Shown: piece by piece, positions 48,216-56,936 of the stretch
Numbering within the stretch: position 1 is the first letter of the stretch
Layout of the letters: each line of letters begins with the position of its first letter
Source of the DNA: Buttiauxella sp. A111
Lineage (GTDB): Bacteria > Pseudomonadota > Gammaproteobacteria > Enterobacterales > Enterobacteriaceae
Assembly: GCF_014189855.1 (NCBI RefSeq)
Contig: NZ_BJFN01000003.1
Coordinates: 579,282 to 643,281 of the forward strand
Length of the DNA stretch: 64,000 nucleotides
Direction of reading: 5' to 3'
Made by a program: the position numbers and the translations under genes
Notes under the pieces: generated by a model
The model's input: only the letters and a program-made list of their open reading frames with translations
Databases searched by the model: none
Told to the model about the DNA's origin: nothing

Positions 48216-49966
48216 TGTGCAAATACTCCTTCCAGACGTAATAAGGTGATTTGGCGCAGTTGTTCCAGCGCTTCAACCTCTTCATCAAGGTCCGAATTAT
48301 TCAGACGGCGGCGGAGCTCACCCAGAATTTCTTCACCGCTGCGCCCTTTAGCGCGAATCAAAAAGACGCGCCCAAACCGTGCTTCGTAATCGGCATTACC
48401 TTGCGCCAGTGCAACCGTTAATGCCGCGTTTTGCCCATCTACCGCAGATTGTTCATCTTTAGAAAGCGCCGCTTCTTTGCTGCTGCCTTGCGCCTTTTCG
48501 CCAATTCGCGGATGCGCATTCAGTGCCAGATTCAGCTCTGCACTTCCCCACTGGTGGGTGAGTTGTGAAGCATAATGCTGCAACACGTCAATATTAGAAT
48601 AGGGACGCGCTATGACTAAACTTTCAGCCCAGGCAGGCAGCGCAACGCATGGCGTGATAAGACTCAGCGCGTCGTTCACCGACGCTTCGTTAAATTCTGC
48701 CAACGTATTTTTCGTAGCCAGCGCGATCACTGTTTGCGTATAAGCCTGCACGGCTTGCATCACATCAGCTTCAATAACCGACTCTGCCGGATGATGACTT
48801 ATCCCGCGTTCGCAGCGAACAAACAGCATGCCGACCGGCCATTTTTCGGCAATAGCAATGGCATCATGCCCTGCCCCACTTGGCAGAGACATCGTTCTTC
48901 CCTGCACCGCGCGAATTGCACGGCTTAATTGTTGCTGCAAATGGGCATCACACGGCGTCGCGGGAATCGAATAGTAGGTTTCAGCGTGGAATGTGACATC
49001 ACGCTGTGCAGCGATTTTATGTGCCTCGCTAAGCAGATTTTCCAGCAACGATTCCAGGTCAGCGTCCCTTGGGCTGCGAATATCCAGCGTCAACTGAACT
49101 TCGCCTGGGATCACATTTGCGGCACCCGGCTGACATTGCAGTGTGCCAACTGTTGCAACAATGTCCGGGCTAAATGCGCGAGTCGCGCTTTCGATGTACG
49201 TCATCCAGCAAGCGGCTGCTGCGAGCGCATCTTTGCGAATCGCCATCGGCACCGTACCCGCATGACCCGCTTCACCGATAAAGCTACATTTCAAACGACG
49301 TGCGCCGTTGATAGCTGTCACCACACCAAGTGCCAGATTTGCCTGTTCCAGAACCGGGCCTTGCTCAATGTGCAGCTCAAGATAGGCACTGAATTCCTCA
49401 GGATTACGCGCAGCACTGTGAATTCGCGATGGATCAAAACCGGCATTCACTAACGCCTGGGCGACGCTGGTTCCCGTGGAATCTTCACACACCAGCCAGT
49501 TCTGCGGCCATGTCCCGGTGATCCCACGGCTACCCAGCAGCGTGATACCAAAACGTGTGCCTTCTTCATCACCAAAGCCCACGATTTCAATTGCTTGTTC
49601 CAATTGAATGTCGTGTTGATATAAGAAAGCGACCACTTCCAGTGCGCTCAACACGCCTAACATACCGTCGTACCGGCCGGCATTGCGTACCGTATCCAGA
49701 TGTGACCCCAACAAAATCGCCTGCGCCCCTTCCCTGGCACCTTCATAACGCCCGCAAATATTCCCTACCGCGTCCTGCCAGGTCGTCATCCCCACTTGCT
49801 CCATCCAGCCAGCCACCAGATGGTTAGCATGCAGATGTTCTTTGGAAAGATAGACGCGCGTCAGATGGCCAGCCGTTTCGCTAATGTGTGCCAGTTCATC
49901 TGCCCGCAACATGACACGCTTTGCGGCAACACGTGCCTGCGCCGGATTCATCACATGTTTTAGCAT
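48212..49966 (-). CDS. Fused allantoate amidohydrolase - OHCU decarboxylase
   Basis: 584 residues in one frame. Residues 1-415 are an M20-family allantoate amidohydrolase (HpxK/AllC): metal ligands H89 (GSHLDT), D100 (RYDGMLG), E134-135 (GDEEGTRF), H199 (LELHIEQGP) and H391/392 (GISHHPAES). Residues about 421-584 are an OHCU decarboxylase (HpxQ/UraD): EFNEASVNDAL, the catalytic H485 in NAHPRIGEK and the helical end. The linker is a short TKNTLA. The two activities act on either side of allantoin in urate breakdown. The start at 49966 (GGAAAG upstream, stop/start overlap TGATG with hpxJ) is well supported. Klebsiella encodes these as separate genes. Confidence 0.88.
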   Translation of the reverse strand: MLKHVMNPAQARVAAKRVMLRADELAHISETAGHLTRVYLSKEHLHANHLVAGWMEQVGMTTWQDAVGNICGRYEGAREGAQAILLGSHLDTVRNAGRYDGMLGVLSALEVVAFLYQHDIQLEQAIEIVGFGDEEGTRFGITLLGSRGITGTWPQNWLVCEDSTGTSVAQALVNAGFDPSRIHSAARNPEEFSAYLELHIEQGPVLEQANLALGVVTAINGARRLKCSFIGEAGHAGTVPMAIRKDALAAAACWMTYIESATRAFSPDIVATVGTLQCQPGAANVIPGEVQLTLDIRSPRDADLESLLENLLSEAHKIAAQRDVTFHAETYYSIPATPCDAHLQQQLSRAIRAVQGRTMSLPSGAGHDAIAIAEKWPVGMLFVRCERGISHHPAESVIEADVMQAVQAYTQTVIALATKNTLAEFNEASVNDALSLITPCVALPAWAESLVIARPYSNIDVLQHYASQLTHQWGSAELNLALNAHPRIGEKAQGSSKEAALSKDEQSAVDGQNAALTVALAQGNADYEARFGRVFLIRAKGRSGEEILGELRRRLNNSDLDEEVEALEQLRQITLLRLEGVFAQ

Positions 49967-51207
49967 CAGCGACTTTCCTGAGCATAGACATCCCACGCCG
50001 ACTGCATTGCAGCCCCTTGCGTCGTTTTAAAACCAAGGCGATTAAGCACCGCCTCAAGCGCGGTGAGTGTTTGCAGCACGCAATCTTTACGGGCGTTGTA
50101 ACCCATTGTGCCGATACGCCAGATTTTGCCCTGCAGCGGGCCGAATGAGGTGCCGATTTCGATATGGAAATCCTCCAGCAACATTTTGCGCACCTCTTCC
50201 CCATGAACCACTGACGGGATGACGACTCCCAATACGTTATTCATTTTATGTTGCAGATTGCCGAAGGTTTCCAGCCCCATCCCCTGAATCCCGGCCACCA
50301 ATGCACGCCCATGCAATTCATGACGTGCAATCCCAGCATCCAGGCCTTCTTCGAGAATAATGCGCGCACATTCACGGGCGGCGAATAACATGCTGGTCGC
50401 TTCGGTGTGATGATTCAGACGCTCTGGCCCCCAATAATCCATCACCATGCCGAGATCGAAATAATTCGAATAGATCATCTCGTCATCGCCATCCTGATGC
50501 GCAACTGTTCGGATCCCTTCCTCCACACATTTGCGGCGGCGAATAACCTCCTCGATCTCATCGCTTAGGGTAATGGGTGAACTGCCTGATGGACCACCGA
50601 GACATTTTTGTAAACCCGCAGAAACCGCATCAATTCCCCAACGATCGGTTTCCAGTGCGTTGCCACCAAACGAAGCAGTGGCATCGGTATAAAACAGCAC
50701 GCCGTGACGGCGGCAGATCTCACCCAGTTCAGCCAGTGGCTGGAGCATCGTGGTGGAGGTGTCACCCTGAACGGTTAGCAACAAGCGCGGTTTAACGGTT
50801 TTGATGGCATCTTCAATTTGGTCAGGGGTAAAGACTTCCCCCCACGGAACTTCAATAGTGTGAACCTCTGCCCGGCAACGGCGCGCTATTTCACATAGTA
50901 GATGGCCAAAACGCCCGAACACTGGCACCAGCACTTTATCGCCAGGTCGAATAGCCGATAACAAGATTGCTTCAATACCTGAACGAGAAGTGCCATCCAC
51001 CAGCATCGTCCAGCGGTTTTGAGTGCGGAAAAGCTCGCGATACAGCACCATCACTTCATTCATATAGCCAGTCATTACCGGGTCATACTGCCCGATCAAC
51101 TGGCTTGCCATGGCCCGCAACACACGGGGATCGGCATTGATTGGCCCTGGCCCCATTAACAAACGATGCGGCGGGTTAATTTGCGTGAAGTGCTGAATAT
51201 CGAACAT
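49966..51207 (-). CDS. hpxJ: Ureidoglycine aminotransferase HpxJ
   Basis: 413 residues, fold-type I PLP aminotransferase of the alanine-glyoxylate group. PLP is expected on K201 (SAGLQKCLGGPSG) with D175 (FYTDATASFGG). The start MFDIQHFTQINPPHRLLMGPGPINADPRVL follows Klebsiella HpxJ, which moves the amino group of (S)-ureidoglycine to a keto acid, giving oxalurate. AAGGAA precedes the ATG. First gene of the three-gene minus-strand operon; a candidate HpxU site lies 21 bp upstream. Confidence 0.9.
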   Translation of the reverse strand: MFDIQHFTQINPPHRLLMGPGPINADPRVLRAMASQLIGQYDPVMTGYMNEVMVLYRELFRTQNRWTMLVDGTSRSGIEAILLSAIRPGDKVLVPVFGRFGHLLCEIARRCRAEVHTIEVPWGEVFTPDQIEDAIKTVKPRLLLTVQGDTSTTMLQPLAELGEICRRHGVLFYTDATASFGGNALETDRWGIDAVSAGLQKCLGGPSGSSPITLSDEIEEVIRRRKCVEEGIRTVAHQDGDDEMIYSNYFDLGMVMDYWGPERLNHHTEATSMLFAARECARIILEEGLDAGIARHELHGRALVAGIQGMGLETFGNLQHKMNNVLGVVIPSVVHGEEVRKMLLEDFHIEIGTSFGPLQGKIWRIGTMGYNARKDCVLQTLTALEAVLNRLGFKTTQGAAMQSAWDVYAQESR

Positions 51208-51227
51208 GGCATTTCCTTTTATTCGTC

Positions 51228-51238
51228 TGAAACAAAAG
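51228..51238. promoter_or_regulatory. Candidate HpxU operator at hpxJ
   Basis: TGAAACAAAAG on the plus strand, 21 bp upstream of the hpxJ start. The same 11-mer occurs on the minus strand at 52252-52262 between hpxU and hpxW. Sharing between two hpx promoters suggests a common regulator; binding is inferred. Confidence 0.5.
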
Positions 51239-51397
51239 ATTCTTTATGAAAATATTCTGCAACTAATGTGCCACTCACTTTCATTGATGCCAAGGAAAGG
51301 AAGATGCAGTATTCCAATTTAATGTTGATGCTTACCTGCCCAAGTGAATGAACCAGAATGGTTCCCAGGGCATGTGCAAACGCACTATTAAAGTGCG

Positions 51398-52237
51398 TTA
51401 ACGTTGCTCAAGCTCATCAAGCTCGGAATACAACTCTGCAATGTGATGAATGCGCTGGCGGCCTGTGGTTAACGCTTCATGCAGTACTGCGTTGGAAAGT
51501 AAATTCACCAGACTCATCGCACTGCTGTAACTGTCAAACGCCGATACGCTATCGAGCGGCGCTGCAAAGTGCCAGCGACAATATGGCGTCAGTCCAGAGC
51601 CTTGCGCTTCGCTCATTACCAGAAGCGGCACCTGGCGTTCATGCAGATTTGCCAGCAACGGCTTGATGATGCGCGGGCGCCTGCGAAACGCGATAACAAC
51701 GACACAATCGTGCTCGTTAATATCCACGACATCTTCCGCCAGCGTCTGCCCCGGTTGAGGTAATAAATAAACATCGCTACGAATTTGCAATAACTGCTGA
51801 CGTAAGTGCACGGCAACGGGCCAAGAATTTCTTAACCCGATAATAAAAATACGTTTTGCAGCATTCAGCGCGGTGACAACATCAGCAAACTGTTGCGTTT
51901 CAAGCTGGCTAATCCATTGCGTCAGGTTGGCCATTTCCTGTTTGTAATGCCGCGCCAGTAATGTATTTCCTTGCACCGCGTCGCGGTTTTCAGTCAACGG
52001 CATCCCGCTCTGGCGCAGGGTGCGCAGCTCCTCGCGCATATCTTTGTAACGTTCATAGCCAAGGCGTTTGAATAAGCGGCTGACGGTGGCTTTCGATACG
52101 CCAGAAAGGCGTGCCAGTTCCGCACTGTTGTAACTGATCAGGTCATCAAAATGATCGACGATAAACGCTGCAACGCGCTGTTCTTGCGGGGAAAGCTGTT
52201 CGTACGCCGCCCTCAATCGCTCATCTAATTGTTTCAT
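51398..52237 (-). CDS. hpxU: HpxU, MurR/RpiR family regulator
   Basis: 279 residues: an N-terminal RpiR helix-turn-helix (AAFIVDHFDDLISYNSAELARLSGVSKATVSRLFKRLGYERYKDMR) and a C-terminal SIS sugar-isomerase-like sensor (about 125-250). The ATG at 52237 has AGAGG upstream; an in-frame extension to 52306 would run through the promoter region. Divergent from hpxWXYZ, as for Klebsiella HpxU. The effector is probably a urate-pathway intermediate. Confidence 0.87.
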   Translation of the reverse strand: MKQLDERLRAAYEQLSPQEQRVAAFIVDHFDDLISYNSAELARLSGVSKATVSRLFKRLGYERYKDMREELRTLRQSGMPLTENRDAVQGNTLLARHYKQEMANLTQWISQLETQQFADVVTALNAAKRIFIIGLRNSWPVAVHLRQQLLQIRSDVYLLPQPGQTLAEDVVDINEHDCVVVIAFRRRPRIIKPLLANLHERQVPLLVMSEAQGSGLTPYCRWHFAAPLDSVSAFDSYSSAMSLVNLLSNAVLHEALTTGRQRIHHIAELYSELDELEQR

Positions 52238-52251
52238 TATGGCCTCTGTAA

Positions 52252-52284
52252 CTTTTGTTTCACCCGAGACTGGCACAGTGAAAC
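52252..52284. promoter_or_regulatory. Candidate HpxU operator between hpxU and hpxW
   Basis: cttttgtttca (52252-52262, reverse complement of the 11-mer at hpxJ) is part of an inverted repeat gtttcac (52257-52263) / gtgaaac (52278-52284) with a 14-bp gap. Located 15 bp upstream of hpxU and 70 bp upstream of hpxW, it could control both. Confidence 0.5.
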
Positions 52285-52353
52285 TAATCGCGTCAACCTG
52301 GAACATCTTTTGCTTAACTATAACTTCAGCTTACGTTCATAGAGATAAAGACG

Positions 52354-53940
52354 ATGATGCAAAGCAATATGGCACCTTCCGGTATGGCGGTCACACCGCA
52401 CCATTTGGCGAGTGAAACCGCATTATCCGTACTGCGCCATGGTGGTGACGCCATCGAGGCGATGGTCGCAGCAGCAGCTACCATCGCCGTGGTTTATCCT
52501 CACATGAATGGAATTGGCGGTGATGGATTTTGGCTAATTGTTCCGCCAGAAGGCGAACCTATTGCGATTGATGCCAGCGGTGCAGCGGGTTCCCTTGCTT
52601 CAATCGAGTTTTACCACGGCGAAAAAAATATCCCGCATCGTGGCCCGAAAGCGGCGTTGACCGTTCCCGGCACGCTTAGCGGGTGGAATGAGGCGTTAAA
52701 AGTTGCGGTGGAACTTGGTGGCGGGCAATTGCCGCTCTCACGTTTATTGGCCGATGCCATTCGCTATGCGGCAGATGGCATTCCGGTGACAACATCTCAA
52801 GCCCTGGCGACGCACAGTAAATATGACGAACTGGTCAATATTGCAGGCTTCGCCGAGACTTTTTTGCACAGGAGTGAGATTCCTCGGGTCGGCAGTCGCT
52901 TTACCCAACCCAGGCTTGCCGAAACGCTGGCACGTCTGACCGTTGAAGGACTTGATAGCTTTTATCGCGGGCCGCTCGCGGTTCTCATCGCCGAAGAACT
53001 TGCTGACTTAGGGGTGCCGATAACACGACAAGATCTCGCCGCCCAACGAGCAAAACGCAGGATACCTCTGCGACTTAGCCACCAGCACGGTGAGATTTTT
53101 AATATGACTCCACCGACCCAGGGCCTGGTTTCACTGGCGATTTTGGGCATAACCGATCATTTAGACATGGCGCAAGCCGATGAAACCCAAACCGTTCACC
53201 GCATCGTAGAAGCCACCAAAAAAGCGTTTGCGCTGCGCGACAAATACATTACCGACCCTCGCCATATCACCACCTCCATACAAAGTTTGTTAGACCCTCA
53301 ACCGCTCGCCCGCCTTGCCGCAGAAATTGACGACAACAACGCGGCTAGCTGGGGAACAGGAAAAGGCCCGGGTGACACGGTTTGGATGGGCGTCATTGAC
53401 AGCAGTGGACTTGCCGTTTCATTTATTCAAAGTATTTATCATGAGTTCGGCAGCGGCGTTGTGCTGCCAAAAAGCGGGGTTCTGTGGCAAAACCGTGGCG
53501 CGGCGTTCAATCTCGATCCCGAAAGCCTGTTAAGCCTGGCTCCGGGAAAACAACCGTTCCATACCCTGAATCCGGCGGCTGCACGTCTTGCCGATGGAAG
53601 AACCATGGTTTATGGCTCAATGGGCGGCGACGGGCAACCTCAAACTCAGGCAGCCATTTTTACTCGTCATGTCATTCAGGGCATGCCGCTACAAGAAGCG
53701 GTTACCGCACCACGTTGGTTACTGGGCAGAACATGGGGGCAAGCCTCTGACAACCTGAAATTAGAAGCCAGATTTAGCCCAGAAACCTTCGAAACCCTGC
53801 GTGAGTTAGGGCATGAAGTTGAGACACTACCCGATTTCAGCGAGGCAGTGGGCCACGCAGGTGCCATTGTTCGCCATACTAACGGCATGCTTGAAGGAGC
53901 TTACGACCCTCGAAGCAATGGCAGCGCCGCTGGATTTTAA
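52354..53940 (+). CDS. hpxW: Oxamate amidohydrolase HpxW
   Basis: 528 residues, gamma-glutamyltransferase-like Ntn hydrolase. The chain should cleave itself before T342 (KGPGDTVWMGVID), the nucleophile of the small subunit; SMGGDGQPQTQAAIF is the second family motif. No signal peptide is seen, unlike periplasmic GGT, which fits the cytoplasmic HpxW. It hydrolyses oxamate to oxalate and ammonia. First gene of hpxWXYZ, divergent from hpxU. Confidence 0.9.
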   Translation: MMQSNMAPSGMAVTPHHLASETALSVLRHGGDAIEAMVAAAATIAVVYPHMNGIGGDGFWLIVPPEGEPIAIDASGAAGSLASIEFYHGEKNIPHRGPKAALTVPGTLSGWNEALKVAVELGGGQLPLSRLLADAIRYAADGIPVTTSQALATHSKYDELVNIAGFAETFLHRSEIPRVGSRFTQPRLAETLARLTVEGLDSFYRGPLAVLIAEELADLGVPITRQDLAAQRAKRRIPLRLSHQHGEIFNMTPPTQGLVSLAILGITDHLDMAQADETQTVHRIVEATKKAFALRDKYITDPRHITTSIQSLLDPQPLARLAAEIDDNNAASWGTGKGPGDTVWMGVIDSSGLAVSFIQSIYHEFGSGVVLPKSGVLWQNRGAAFNLDPESLLSLAPGKQPFHTLNPAAARLADGRTMVYGSMGGDGQPQTQAAIFTRHVIQGMPLQEAVTAPRWLLGRTWGQASDNLKLEARFSPETFETLRELGHEVETLPDFSEAVGHAGAIVRHTNGMLEGAYDPRSNGSAAGF

Positions 53941-53950
53941 GGAATCAAAG

Positions 53951-54139
53951 ATGACATCTACATTTATCGACTGGCCCACTTATATCCAGTTAATGGAGCA
54001 ACTTCTTAACGTTCCTCTTGACGATGCACGTCGTAGAGAGCTGGAAGTTCAACTGGTACGCATGGCTGCGCTGGCCGAACCGTTGATGGAATTTCCGTTG
54101 CCGCAACGCCAGGAAGTGGCTGGGATTTATAAACTATGA
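53951..54139 (+). CDS. hpxX: Oxalurate catabolism protein HpxX (AtzG-like)
   Basis: 62 residues, MTSTFIDWPTYIQLMEQLLNVPLDDARRRELEVQLVRMAALAEPLMEFPLPQ, a helical GatC/AtzG-like small subunit. Such proteins clamp onto an amidase partner and complete its active form. The ATG follows AAGGA, and its stop overlaps the hpxY start by 4 bp (ATGA), as expected for obligate partners. Confidence 0.88.
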   Translation: MTSTFIDWPTYIQLMEQLLNVPLDDARRRELEVQLVRMAALAEPLMEFPLPQRQEVAGIYKL

Positions 54140-55518
54140 ACACGCTGTCTATTCGCGAAATTCAGCAAGGATTAGCCCAGGGCAAGTTTTCAGCTGGCGA
54201 GCTGGCTCAGCTTACGCTTGCAAAAATAGAACAATCCAACCCTGAGATTAATGCTTTTACCGAAGTGACTGCGCAGCGTTTACGACAAGAAGCCGAAGCC
54301 GTTGACCGACGGCGCTCACTTGGGGAACCCCTGTCTCCGCTGGCTGGCGTCCCCTATGCGGTAAAGAATCTCTTCGATATTCAAGGCACAACAACACTTG
54401 CTGGCGCTGAGCTGTTTAGTTCTCAGCCTCCTGCAAGTACTGATGCCTTCGCTATCAAACAGTTGAGTGCAGCCGGAGCCATGCTTTCCGGTGCTCTCAA
54501 TATGGATGCGTACGCCTACGGCTTTACCACAGAAAATAATTATTACGGTGCATCCCGCAATCCTCATGATACCAGCCGCATTGCGGGAGGTTCATCGGGC
54601 GGTTCTGCGGCTGCCATCGCCGCCGGAATGGTGAATTTTTCCCTTGGCACCGACACCAACGGATCCATTCGCGTTCCGGCTTCGCTGTGTGGTGTCTTAG
54701 GGTTGAAACCTACCTTTGGGCGCCTCTCACGCAGCGGTAGCCAGCCGTTTGTTGCCAGTCTTGACCACATTGGCCCATTTGCTCGCAACGTGGATGACCT
54801 GGCGCGCGTTTATGATGCTCTTCAGGGCCCCGATGCGACCGACCATTTCCAGTCAATACGCAGCATTGAATCTGTTACCGATAAACTTGAATGGGTTGGA
54901 GGTTTGCGATGCGCTGTTTTGGGTGGTTTTTTTGAGAGCTGGTGTGACGCTGACGCAAAGGCCGCTGTGACCCAGGTCGCTCACGCCCTTGAAGCCCTTG
55001 AATCTATCTCACTGCCTGAAGCCGAATTAGCACGCTCGGCGGCCTTTTTGCTTTCCGCTGCAGAAGGGGGAAATCATTACTTACCTGCATTACGCGAACA
55101 AGCTGAATGCTTTGAGCTTAACTCCCGTGAACGCCTTTTGGCAGGGGCCATGACGCCATCGGCCTGGTACACACAAGCGCAACGGTTTCGGGGGTGGTTC
55201 CGTGACAAAACTCTGCCACTTTTCGAACATTACGACCTGCTTATCGCACCCGCCACACCGTGCAGCGCCACATTAATCGGCCAACAAACAATGCATATCA
55301 ACGGAATTGATCTTCCCGTCAAAGCCAGTATGGGAATGCTGACACAACCGATTTCTTTTCTTGGCTTGCCTGTTGTCACGGTGCCATTGATGACCGCCAA
55401 TAGCATGCCCATTGGCGTGCAACTTATCGCGGCACCATGGCGTGAAGATATCTGCCTGAGAGCCGCCCATCAGCTTGAAATACAGGGTATGCTGGTAGGA
55501 AACCACCAGGTAAGGTAA
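54136..55518 (+). CDS. hpxY: AtzE-type amidase HpxY (oxalurate breakdown)
   Basis: 460 residues of the amidase-signature family with K77 (GVPYAVKNLFD), the cis-Ser in GGSSGGSAAA (about 153) and nucleophile S177 (GTDTNGSIRVPAS). With HpxX it resembles the AtzE-AtzG pair that hydrolyses 1-carboxybiuret, and genetics in Klebsiella places hpxWXYZ in oxalurate use. Which bond is cut is not shown by sequence alone. Confidence 0.88.
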   Translation: MNTLSIREIQQGLAQGKFSAGELAQLTLAKIEQSNPEINAFTEVTAQRLRQEAEAVDRRRSLGEPLSPLAGVPYAVKNLFDIQGTTTLAGAELFSSQPPASTDAFAIKQLSAAGAMLSGALNMDAYAYGFTTENNYYGASRNPHDTSRIAGGSSGGSAAAIAAGMVNFSLGTDTNGSIRVPASLCGVLGLKPTFGRLSRSGSQPFVASLDHIGPFARNVDDLARVYDALQGPDATDHFQSIRSIESVTDKLEWVGGLRCAVLGGFFESWCDADAKAAVTQVAHALEALESISLPEAELARSAAFLLSAAEGGNHYLPALREQAECFELNSRERLLAGAMTPSAWYTQAQRFRGWFRDKTLPLFEHYDLLIAPATPCSATLIGQQTMHINGIDLPVKASMGMLTQPISFLGLPVVTVPLMTANSMPIGVQLIAAPWREDICLRAAHQLEIQGMLVGNHQVR

Positions 55519-55523
55519 ATCCT

Positions 55524-55907
55524 ATGATGCGAGACAATATTGATCGCCCGGCAATCGTCAATGAAGTGAGTGACGCTTTTTACCGCTACGAACAGGCGTT
55601 GATTACCAACGATATTGCAGTGTTAGATGAATTATTTTGGTCTGACCCCCGCACCGTTCGTTATGGCGCCAGTGAAAATCTGTATGGAATCGACGAGATC
55701 AGAGCGTTCAGAAATACCCGTTCCTCTCAAGGTTTAGACAGGCTTTTGCAAAACACGACTATCACTACTTACGGCGATGATATGGCGGTTGCCAGCACTG
55801 AATTTACTCGTGAAGGCAGCGATAAAATCGGCCGCCAGATGCAAACATGGGTCAAGTTCCCTTATGGCTGGCGTATCGTTGCAGCCCACGTCAGCATAAT
55901 GAGTTAA
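55524..55907 (+). CDS. hpxZ: Oxalurate catabolism protein HpxZ (DUF3225)
   Basis: 127 residues with an NTF2-like cone fold expected: FYRYEQALITNDIAVLDELFWSDPRTVRYGASENLYGIDEIRAFRNTR. HpxZ proteins accompany HpxWXY; the role is unknown, possibly a small-molecule binder or accessory enzyme. Start is ATG 55524 or the adjoining 55527. It ends the operon 41 bp from the convergent allantoinase gene, with a ggcgggt/acccgcc stem (55915-55940) between. Confidence 0.87.
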   Translation: MMRDNIDRPAIVNEVSDAFYRYEQALITNDIAVLDELFWSDPRTVRYGASENLYGIDEIRAFRNTRSSQGLDRLLQNTTITTYGDDMAVASTEFTREGSDKIGRQMQTWVKFPYGWRIVAAHVSIMS

Positions 55908-55947
55908 ACGGCGCGGCGGGTAATTTCAGTTTCACCCGCCACGTACA

Positions 55948-56904
55948 TCATCCTTTAAACGGATGCGTTTTGACCCAGTGCTCGGCAATATCCTGTCGAC
56001 GGCAAATCCACACGTCATCATGCTGTTGCACATAATCCAGGAAACGCTGTAACGCTCTGAATCGACCAGGGCGCCCCAACAAGCGGCAATGCATACCAAT
56101 CGACATCATTTTAGGTGCCGTTTCCCCTTCTGCATACAACACATCAAAGCTGTCCTTCAGATACGCATAAAACTGCTCGGCGGTATTAAAACCTTGTGCC
56201 GTGGCAAAGCGCATATCATTGGCATCAAGCGTGTATGGCACAACCAGATGCGGTTTGATGGAGCCGTCGCTACAGGTGACTTCACTCCAGAATGGTAAGT
56301 CGTCGCCATAATAATCACTGTCGTACAGGAAACTGCCGTTCTCCACCACCAGCCGACGAGTGTTCGGGCTGTCGCGGCCTGTATACCAGCCAAGTGGTTT
56401 GCTGCCGAATAAATCCTCCAGAATCTCGATAGCCTGGTGCATATGCTGACGTTCTGTGGCTTCATCCAGATTTTGATAGTGGATCCAGCGCCAGCCATGG
56501 CTTACGACGTCATAATCCGCCGCTTTTATTGCTGCAACGATTTCAGGGTTGCGCGCCAGTGCCATCGCAACCCCGAAAATACTCATGGTCAGGCCGCGCT
56601 TTTGAAACTCATTGTGGATGCGCCAGAACCCGGCGCGCGATCCATATTCATACAGTGAATCCATCGACATATGGCGGTCAGGGAAACTGGCGGCACCGAT
56701 AATATCAGAGAGGAATTGTTCAGAACCCGCGTCGCCATGCAGCACGTGGTTCTCCCCACCCTCTTCGAAATTGAGGACGAACTGCACGGCAACCCGGGAA
56801 TTATTCGGCCACTGAGGGTGTGGTGGCTTACCGGCGTAACCTTTCATGTCACGCGGGTAATTCCCGGTAAAGTGATAGCTCTTTTTTTTCGGTTCTTCAG
56901 TCAT
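55948..56904 (-). CDS. hpxB: Allantoinase, PuuE type (polysaccharide-deacetylase fold)
   Basis: 318 residues from MTEEPKKKSYHFTGNYPRDMKGYAGKPPHPQWPNNSRVAVQFVLNFEEGGEN, the N-terminal signature of PuuE-type allantoinases, with EYGSRAGFWR, DYDVVSHGWRWIHYQ and WYTGRDSPNTRRL. This enzyme opens allantoin to allantoate and is unrelated to the amidohydrolase AllB. AAGGA lies nine bases before the ATG at 56904. It follows the racemase gene by 32 bp. The hpxB name is by analogy with the Klebsiella hpxSAB set. Confidence 0.88.
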   Translation of the reverse strand: MTEEPKKKSYHFTGNYPRDMKGYAGKPPHPQWPNNSRVAVQFVLNFEEGGENHVLHGDAGSEQFLSDIIGAASFPDRHMSMDSLYEYGSRAGFWRIHNEFQKRGLTMSIFGVAMALARNPEIVAAIKAADYDVVSHGWRWIHYQNLDEATERQHMHQAIEILEDLFGSKPLGWYTGRDSPNTRRLVVENGSFLYDSDYYGDDLPFWSEVTCSDGSIKPHLVVPYTLDANDMRFATAQGFNTAEQFYAYLKDSFDVLYAEGETAPKMMSIGMHCRLLGRPGRFRALQRFLDYVQQHDDVWICRRQDIAEHWVKTHPFKG

Positions 56905-56936
56905 GGTTCGGTTCCTTATGAGCCGAGCCATGAACA

